The translations under genes and the position numbers were made by a program. The notes beneath the pieces were generated by a model, which ran no database searches, had not been told where the DNA came from, and saw only the letters and a list, made by a program, of their open reading frames with translations. DNA of 64,000 nucleotides from CAWUKT01 sp963923035. GTDB lineage: Bacteria; Bacteroidota; Bacteroidia; J057; JADKCL01. Below are positions 60,486-64,000 of this stretch, one piece after another. Every line of letters starts with the position of its first letter. Within the stretch, counting starts at the first letter, position 1. The stretch is taken from NCBI GenBank assembly GCA_963923035.1, contig CAWUKT010000010.1, forward strand, positions 54,525-118,524, given 5' to 3'.

Positions 60486-61376
60486 TTATTGATAAGAGTA
60501 CTTATAGTCGAAGCGCATTTCCCCGTTGCCGATGCTCTTGAAGTAGAAGACGGCGAAATGGGGCGTATTGGGCAGTTTCAGGATCACCACGTCTTCGGCT
60601 TGCAGCGGATCGGTTTCGACACCGATACGGTTGCTGGTCACGTAGGCGCGGTAGATGGTTTCGTAGGTACACTCTTCGAAGTTGAAGAGAGAGGTATTCG
60701 TGGTCACGAGCACCGAATCCATCGGGTTGTTGATCGGCGAGGTCAACTTGTAGTCGATGGCCGGGGGGATGGAGCTTTCGCGCAGGTAGCGGTTGGGAGC
60801 CGGAATTTCGAGGTCGCTGCCGACCATCCGGTTGATGAGGTCAAAGTTGTAGTCGTCACCGGTGGTGATGCTGAACAGGACATCATCGGTATAGCTCTGC
60901 AATTCGAAAGCCGTCGTGCTGTCTTGTTCGGGGACAACGTTGATGCGGAAACTGGCGCAGGCTTCTTTGCCTTTGTTGTCCCGGGCGCAAGCGCGAATTT
61001 CAATGGTGGTGTAGACCTGAACCGTCGAGGGGACGGTATAGCTGATGACACGCTCGGCGTTGGTGGTGGCGATGGCGGCAAGCTGACCAGGAATGGTCGT
61101 GGGCGCCAATACCTCAACTCCGGAAACGGATACCCAACGCTCAGTCGCTTCCCATTCGGTCAGCAACTCATTGTCGAAAATTTCGAAGGTGATGTCGACC
61201 GTTTCTCCAACCCGGGCCAATGCGTAGCCATTGGCGGGAGAGATCAGTGTCACCTGGGGGTCACCGTCGACCGGTGGTTCATTGTCGTACTTGCCCTCCT
61301 CAGGGTCGCAACCCGTCAGGACCAACATCAGTAAGGCGAACAGAGGAACAAGTGAATGGATTTTCCGAAAAGTCAT
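60486..61376 (-). CDS. Lipoprotein with Ig-like domain
   Basis: A 296-residue protein with a lipoprotein signal (VPLFALLMLVLTGC, lipid near Cys23). The segment VTLISPANGYALARVGETVDITFEI to about 150 resembles a bacterial Ig-like/Big domain. The C-terminal half has VLVTTNTSLFNFEECTYETI and VVILKLPNTPHFAVFYFKS. No known catalytic motif is seen. It is the most downstream in a run of exported lipoproteins but not clearly a paralogue of the EGF-like ones. Confidence 0.8.
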   Translation of the reverse strand: MTFRKIHSLVPLFALLMLVLTGCDPEEGKYDNEPPVDGDPQVTLISPANGYALARVGETVDITFEIFDNELLTEWEATERWVSVSGVEVLAPTTIPGQLAAIATTNAERVISYTVPSTVQVYTTIEIRACARDNKGKEACASFRINVVPEQDSTTAFELQSYTDDVLFSITTGDDYNFDLINRMVGSDLEIPAPNRYLRESSIPPAIDYKLTSPINNPMDSVLVTTNTSLFNFEECTYETIYRAYVTSNRIGVETDPLQAEDVVILKLPNTPHFAVFYFKSIGNGEMRFDYKYSYQ

Positions 61377-61489
61377 CAGTTGAAATATCGGTATTTAAGA
61401 TGGTTCAGCCTCGAATATAAAGTTTTTTGAACGATAAGGAAAACGGGGATGTGAATAAATACGGCGAGTGTCGCAAAAGCAAGGCGGTT

Positions 61490-61960
61490 TCAGGGGGCTT
61501 CGAGGGTCGTGAGGCAGGAAAAAGGGCCGCTGCCTTCGTCGATGGCGTAGTCCAGGGTGATGATTCGGGCGTTGGTATCGATTCCGCCCGACCCGGTAAT
61601 GGTGCCCGAGCCGTAGATTTGCTCGGGAATGATCAGCGAAGTTCCCAAAAAGGTGGCTTGAATGGCTGTTTGTTCCGGCCCAAAGCTCGTCAATTGCAAT
61701 TTATTGCCAGCACTGCCTGCGGTGATCTCCACATTTCCCACATCTGAACCCTGGGGACAAATTCGCCCGCTTTCCCAATTTCCCAGATAATAATCCCGGA
61801 AAAAATCAGCTCCTAAGGCTTCCACATAGGCTTCTTCCGACAGGCATTCTCCCTGATAACAAATGCCCCCACAATTCTCCGTTCCACAAACCTCTTCCTC
61901 GCACCCGACCAACAGGATCAGAAGTCCAATTCCCCAACCTATGAATCTTCCCCGCTTCAC
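61490..61960 (-). CDS. Cys-rich lipoprotein, tandem paralogue 3
   Basis: A 156-residue lipoprotein with signal GIGLLILLVGC (lipid near Cys20). A short cysteine-rich stretch follows, VCGTENCGGICYQGEC, which resembles a truncated EGF-like module. The C-terminal beta part has SLIIPEQIYGSGTITGSGG and ITLDYAIDEG ... FSCLTTLEAP, a layout shared with the two upstream lipoproteins. The start is a GTG that overlaps the preceding stop by four bases (GTGA), implying translational coupling. Confidence 0.78.
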   Translation of the reverse strand: MKRGRFIGWGIGLLILLVGCEEEVCGTENCGGICYQGECLSEEAYVEALGADFFRDYYLGNWESGRICPQGSDVGNVEITAGSAGNKLQLTSFGPEQTAIQATFLGTSLIIPEQIYGSGTITGSGGIDTNARIITLDYAIDEGSGPFSCLTTLEAP

Positions 61961-62451
61961 GGGGTACTGAGTTCGGCGCCACAGACATCAAACGGAGCAG
62001 TTTGTCCGGGGAAATAAACATCGTAGCTGAAAACGATCCCAATGCCGAATTCGTCGCTGGTCCCGGTTCCTTCAATCTCCACATTGTCCACCACCTGGCG
62101 CATGATCGTGATGGTCGTCCCATCGTCCAAGACCGAAGCCACAATGGTGTCCTCGTCTTTTTCCCACAACCCTACGATGTACAAACGGTTGGCTTCATCC
62201 GCATCTCCAAACATGACCACATTGTAGTAATCATCGCCGGCCCGGCAGGTCTCGGTGAGGTTATAGGTCTTGTTGAACTTGGCGGTGACGGTTTCGTCGC
62301 AGAAGGTCCCGTCAAATCCAGAAGTGCACACGCATTCTCCCTCCACACAATTCCCGTTGGGGCCACAATCGAGATTCTTACAGCGATCCCGACACCCAAA
62401 GGAGAGTAAAACGCATCCAAGACCAAGGAGAAAAAAACGGATTTGCTTCAT
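61957..62451 (-). CDS. EGF-like lipoprotein, tandem paralogue 2
   Basis: A 164-residue lipoprotein from ATG 62451 with signal FFLLGLGCVLLSFGC. It carries an EGF-like module: CKNLDCGPNGNCVEGECVC followed by TSGFDGTFC. The beta domain ends with TITIMRQVVDNVEIEGTG ... FSYDVYFPGQ ... FDVCGAELSTP, parallel to its neighbours. It is coupled to the next gene by a GTGA overlap. A cell-surface binding role is plausible but unproven. Confidence 0.82.
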   Translation of the reverse strand: MKQIRFFLLGLGCVLLSFGCRDRCKNLDCGPNGNCVEGECVCTSGFDGTFCDETVTAKFNKTYNLTETCRAGDDYYNVVMFGDADEANRLYIVGLWEKDEDTIVASVLDDGTTITIMRQVVDNVEIEGTGTSDEFGIGIVFSYDVYFPGQTAPFDVCGAELSTP

Positions 62452-62514
62452 GATGTGGTGATTGTCTCGTAAAAATAAGTAAACCAACGAGAATAGCTGA
62501 AAGTTAGGGGCAGA

Positions 62515-62546
62515 AATAAAAAATGCCCCGCCGTGAGGGCGGGGCA
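62515..62546 (-). terminator. Terminator of the EGF-like lipoprotein gene at 62571
   Basis: A 9-bp stem TGCCCCGCC/GGCGGGGCA is followed on the minus strand by TTTTTTATTT. Confidence 0.85.
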
Positions 62547-62570
62547 AATATCTTATAAGAATCTAAATTC

Positions 62571-63089
62571 TTACTGGAACGTGTCGGTACAACCTTCCCA
62601 AGGCTGGTTGAAGGTCACGTCAAAGATGTCGTAGGTGATGGTGAGGGTAGAACCTTCCAGAGAACCGGAACCTTCGATGGTGAAGCCAGCGCCGAGATCG
62701 TCGTCGACGAAAGTCTGGTTCGGGATGGTGAAGGTAGAGGTGCTGCCTAGGTTTACGGTAGCGTTAACAGTGTTGGCCAGACCGTTTTCGTAGATACCAC
62801 CGATGGTGAAGGAGGTAACGTCAGTTTCGGAAGCGATCAGGGCAACGGGGTAGTTGTTGTTGTCGGTGGTGTCACACATGGAGCTGGCCATGTTGAATGT
62901 ACCGGCAAATTTAGCGTTGACGGCTGTACCACAGTCGGTGCCTTCGTAGCCAGTGGGGCATTCGCAGGTACCTTCGAGACAAGTACCACCATTCAAACAG
63001 GTAACGTCCTTACAGGGATCGTCACAGCTGGTGAACATGAACATGGCCATGACAACAGCGCCAAAGAAGCTAAGCTTAATGTTTTTCAT
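62571..63089 (-). CDS. EGF-like lipoprotein, tandem paralogue 1
   Basis: A 172-residue lipoprotein with signal FFGAVVMAMFMFTSC (lipid at Cys22). Its EGF-like module is CKDVTCLNGGTCLEGTC followed by ECPTGYEGTDC. The C-terminal beta domain has TFTIPNQTFVDDDLGAGFTI, EGSGSLEGSTLTITYDIF and EGCTDTFQ. It has its own promoter with a strong -33/-7 pair and its own terminator. The two downstream paralogues share the same order of signal, Cys-rich and beta parts. Confidence 0.85.
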   Translation of the reverse strand: MKNIKLSFFGAVVMAMFMFTSCDDPCKDVTCLNGGTCLEGTCECPTGYEGTDCGTAVNAKFAGTFNMASSMCDTTDNNNYPVALIASETDVTSFTIGGIYENGLANTVNATVNLGSTSTFTIPNQTFVDDDLGAGFTIEGSGSLEGSTLTITYDIFDVTFNQPWEGCTDTFQ

Positions 63090-63155
63090 AACTTTTTCGA
63101 TAATAATTTTTGACCAATAAAATTCCTTAGCAGTAGCTAATTATGCTAGTCCCGA

Positions 63156-63186
63156 CAAAAATATTACATTTTGGCGACTGAGCAAA
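63156..63186 (-). promoter_or_regulatory. Promoter of the EGF-like lipoprotein gene at 63089
   Basis: On the minus strand TTTG (63186-63183) and TATTTTTG (63163-63156) are 19 bases apart, a good match to the Bacteroidetes -33/-7 pair. The leader would be about 60 bases. Confidence 0.6.
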
Positions 63187-63217
63187 GAACTAATTGATTT
63201 CCAAAAAAAAATCATTG

Positions 63218-63249
63218 TTGTTCAATCCGTAATTTTTTACCTATTTTTG
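63218..63249 (+). promoter_or_regulatory. Promoter of the lipoprotein gene at 63307
   Basis: TTG (63218-63220) and TATTTTTG (63242-63249) are 21 bases apart, matching the Bacteroidetes -33/-7 pattern. The leader would be about 50 bases. It is divergent from the promoter at 63156. Confidence 0.55.
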
Positions 63250-63306
63250 CTCTGTTTTATACCGAAATGTTATTTCAACAACCGAATATTTCTAAGTAAT
63301 CCGATC

Positions 63307-63777
63307 ATGAAGAAAGTTTTGATCTTAACTCTGGGGCTTTTTGTAATGCTGGTTGGCGTGACCGCTTGTGGCGGTGGTGCTGATGAGCAAGATAACAAGG
63401 CCCTCGAGGATTCTCTGCGCAACGACTCCATCCAAAAAGCGATGGAAGAGCAGCGTATCGCCGATTCTATCCAGGCCCACATCGATTCGCTCAACGCAGC
63501 GATGGACTCCATGTCCAACGTTGAGCCGAAGACCGTCTACATTAATAACAACAAGAATGATGGCGGAGATGAAGATGGTGGTGACGAAACCGCTACTCCT
63601 CCCGCTAACGAAACTCCCACATCCACCAACACCCAGGACGGCAAAGACGGCCGTACCCGTGGCGGAGTTGAGAACAACACCGGCAAAGACAGCCGCACCC
63701 GTGGTGATGGCACCAACAAAACTGGTGGCGACGGTGGAAATACCTCTGGTAAATCTGGTCGTACCCGCGGACGTTAA
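63307..63777 (+). CDS. Lipoprotein with C-terminal GK-[DS]-RTRG repeats
   Basis: A 156-residue lipoprotein with signal LGLFVMLVGVTAC (lipid at Cys21). Residues about 28-75 are a charged helix (EDSLRNDSIQKAMEEQRIAD, then SIQAHIDSLNAAM), which could trimerise as a coiled coil. The rest is disordered, with Asp/Glu-rich DGGDEDGGDE and a C-terminal repeat of GKDGRTRGG, GKDSRTRGD and GKSGRTRGR. The Arg-rich tail is unusual for an outer-membrane lipoprotein and could bind polyanions such as LPS, DNA or peptidoglycan. No family is known to me. Confidence 0.78.
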   Translation: MKKVLILTLGLFVMLVGVTACGGGADEQDNKALEDSLRNDSIQKAMEEQRIADSIQAHIDSLNAAMDSMSNVEPKTVYINNNKNDGGDEDGGDETATPPANETPTSTNTQDGKDGRTRGGVENNTGKDSRTRGDGTNKTGGDGGNTSGKSGRTRGR

Positions 63778-63803
63778 TCCCGAGAAGATCAAGAACATAT
63801 AAG

Positions 63804-63832
63804 AAAGTCGGTCGTCTGACCGGCTTTTTCTT
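63804..63832 (+). terminator. Terminator of the RTRG-repeat lipoprotein gene
   Basis: AAGTCGGTC pairs with GACCGGCTT (one G-U wobble) and is followed by TTTCTTTT. Confidence 0.75.
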
Positions 63833-63854
63833 TTATGTCCCCTTCCCTCCTACT

Positions 63855-63882
63855 AAAAAAGGCCACCTTCCGGCGGCCTTTA
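63855..63882 (-). terminator. Terminator on the minus strand near the window end
   Basis: AAAGGCC pairs with GGCCTTT (63858-63864 with 63875-63881), followed on the minus strand by TTTTTTAGT. It fits a minus-strand gene ending just to the right. Confidence 0.5.
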
Positions 63883-63944
63883 CAATGCTAAAATATACAA
63901 TTAACGTTCGTGAGTTTGAAAAGCTAGCGGTTGGCCCGGCTGTT

Positions 63945-64000
63945 TTATTTAGTCGGTCCTGAAAAACCCACAAAATCCTCCACTGCACTCTCCCCATCCA
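63945..64000 (-). CDS. Possible 3' end of a gene (5' partial, extends past the window)
   Basis: On the minus strand one frame ends in ESAVEDFVGFSGPTK and then TAA. The terminator about 63 bases downstream makes a real C-terminus plausible. Only 17 codons are visible, so this is weak. Confidence 0.3.
   Translation of the reverse strand, partial: DGESAVEDFVGFSGPTK

Overview
This 64 kb window is chromosomal DNA from a GC-moderate (roughly 55% by eye) member of the Bacteroidota, most likely a Saprospiria/Lewinella-type organism. The evidence is four secreted proteins ending in type IX secretion (T9SS) C-terminal sorting domains, a GLPGLI protein beside an outer-membrane beta-barrel protein, DUF4197, DUF547 and DUF5106 proteins, a Bacteroidetes histone H1-like protein, many SpII lipoproteins, and TAnnTTTG-type promoters. 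The phylum is well supported; the lower rank is inference. No rRNA, tRNA, CRISPR array, insertion sequence or prophage was recognised.

Layout. 1-8.5 kb: the end of a secreted GH57-like enzyme, a membrane protein, a hotdog thioesterase, a large helical protein, and gyrB between two long non-coding stretches that carry DnaA-box-like sequences. 8.5-12.7 kb: a likely operon of RqcH-like NFACT protein, DUF423, M32 carboxypeptidase and LysE-type exporter. 12.7-24.2 kb: YceI, S1/P1 nuclease, a small possible PD-(D/E)XK protein, M23 peptidase, folK, trxB, DUF4197, and a 1641-residue surface protein with about 14 cysteine-bearing PKD repeats. 24.2-34.5 kb: histidine kinase, long-form ispH, a DUF4369/DUF5106/thioredoxin lipid-era redox protein, DUF547, histone H1-like protein, secreted M43 metalloprotease, a vWA/CoxE protein and a methyltransferase.

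34.5-42.4 kb is the most unusual region. A PsiD-like pyruvoyl decarboxylase is divergent from an operon of a double-domain phytanoyl-CoA-dioxygenase-like (PhyH) protein, a TPR lipoprotein and a membrane-anchored methyltransferase. That operon converges on a translationally coupled pair of PhyH proteins. The divergent control region is a 42-nt tandem array of hairpins. Decarboxylase, oxygenases and methyltransferase together suggest an undescribed small-molecule or lipid tailoring pathway; the substrate is unknown.

42.6-50.9 kb: a small PH-like protein, a dipeptidyl peptidase IV, SRPBCC and CIA30 proteins, then an accessory stretch. The latter has a disordered protein with a strongly basic tail and a pesticin-like muramidase coupled to a lipoprotein. 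Both the disordered protein and the muramidase have a similar LQR...PPxxQL leader, suggesting exported cargo with a possible immunity partner. 51-64 kb: the GLPGLI/OMP pair, NUDIX hydrolase, SBBP-type secreted propeller, hslU-cdd, a methyltransferase, and a run of cysteine-rich lipoproteins of which three appear to be tandem paralogues.

Functions are assigned from motifs read by eye and from family knowledge; no database search was possible.
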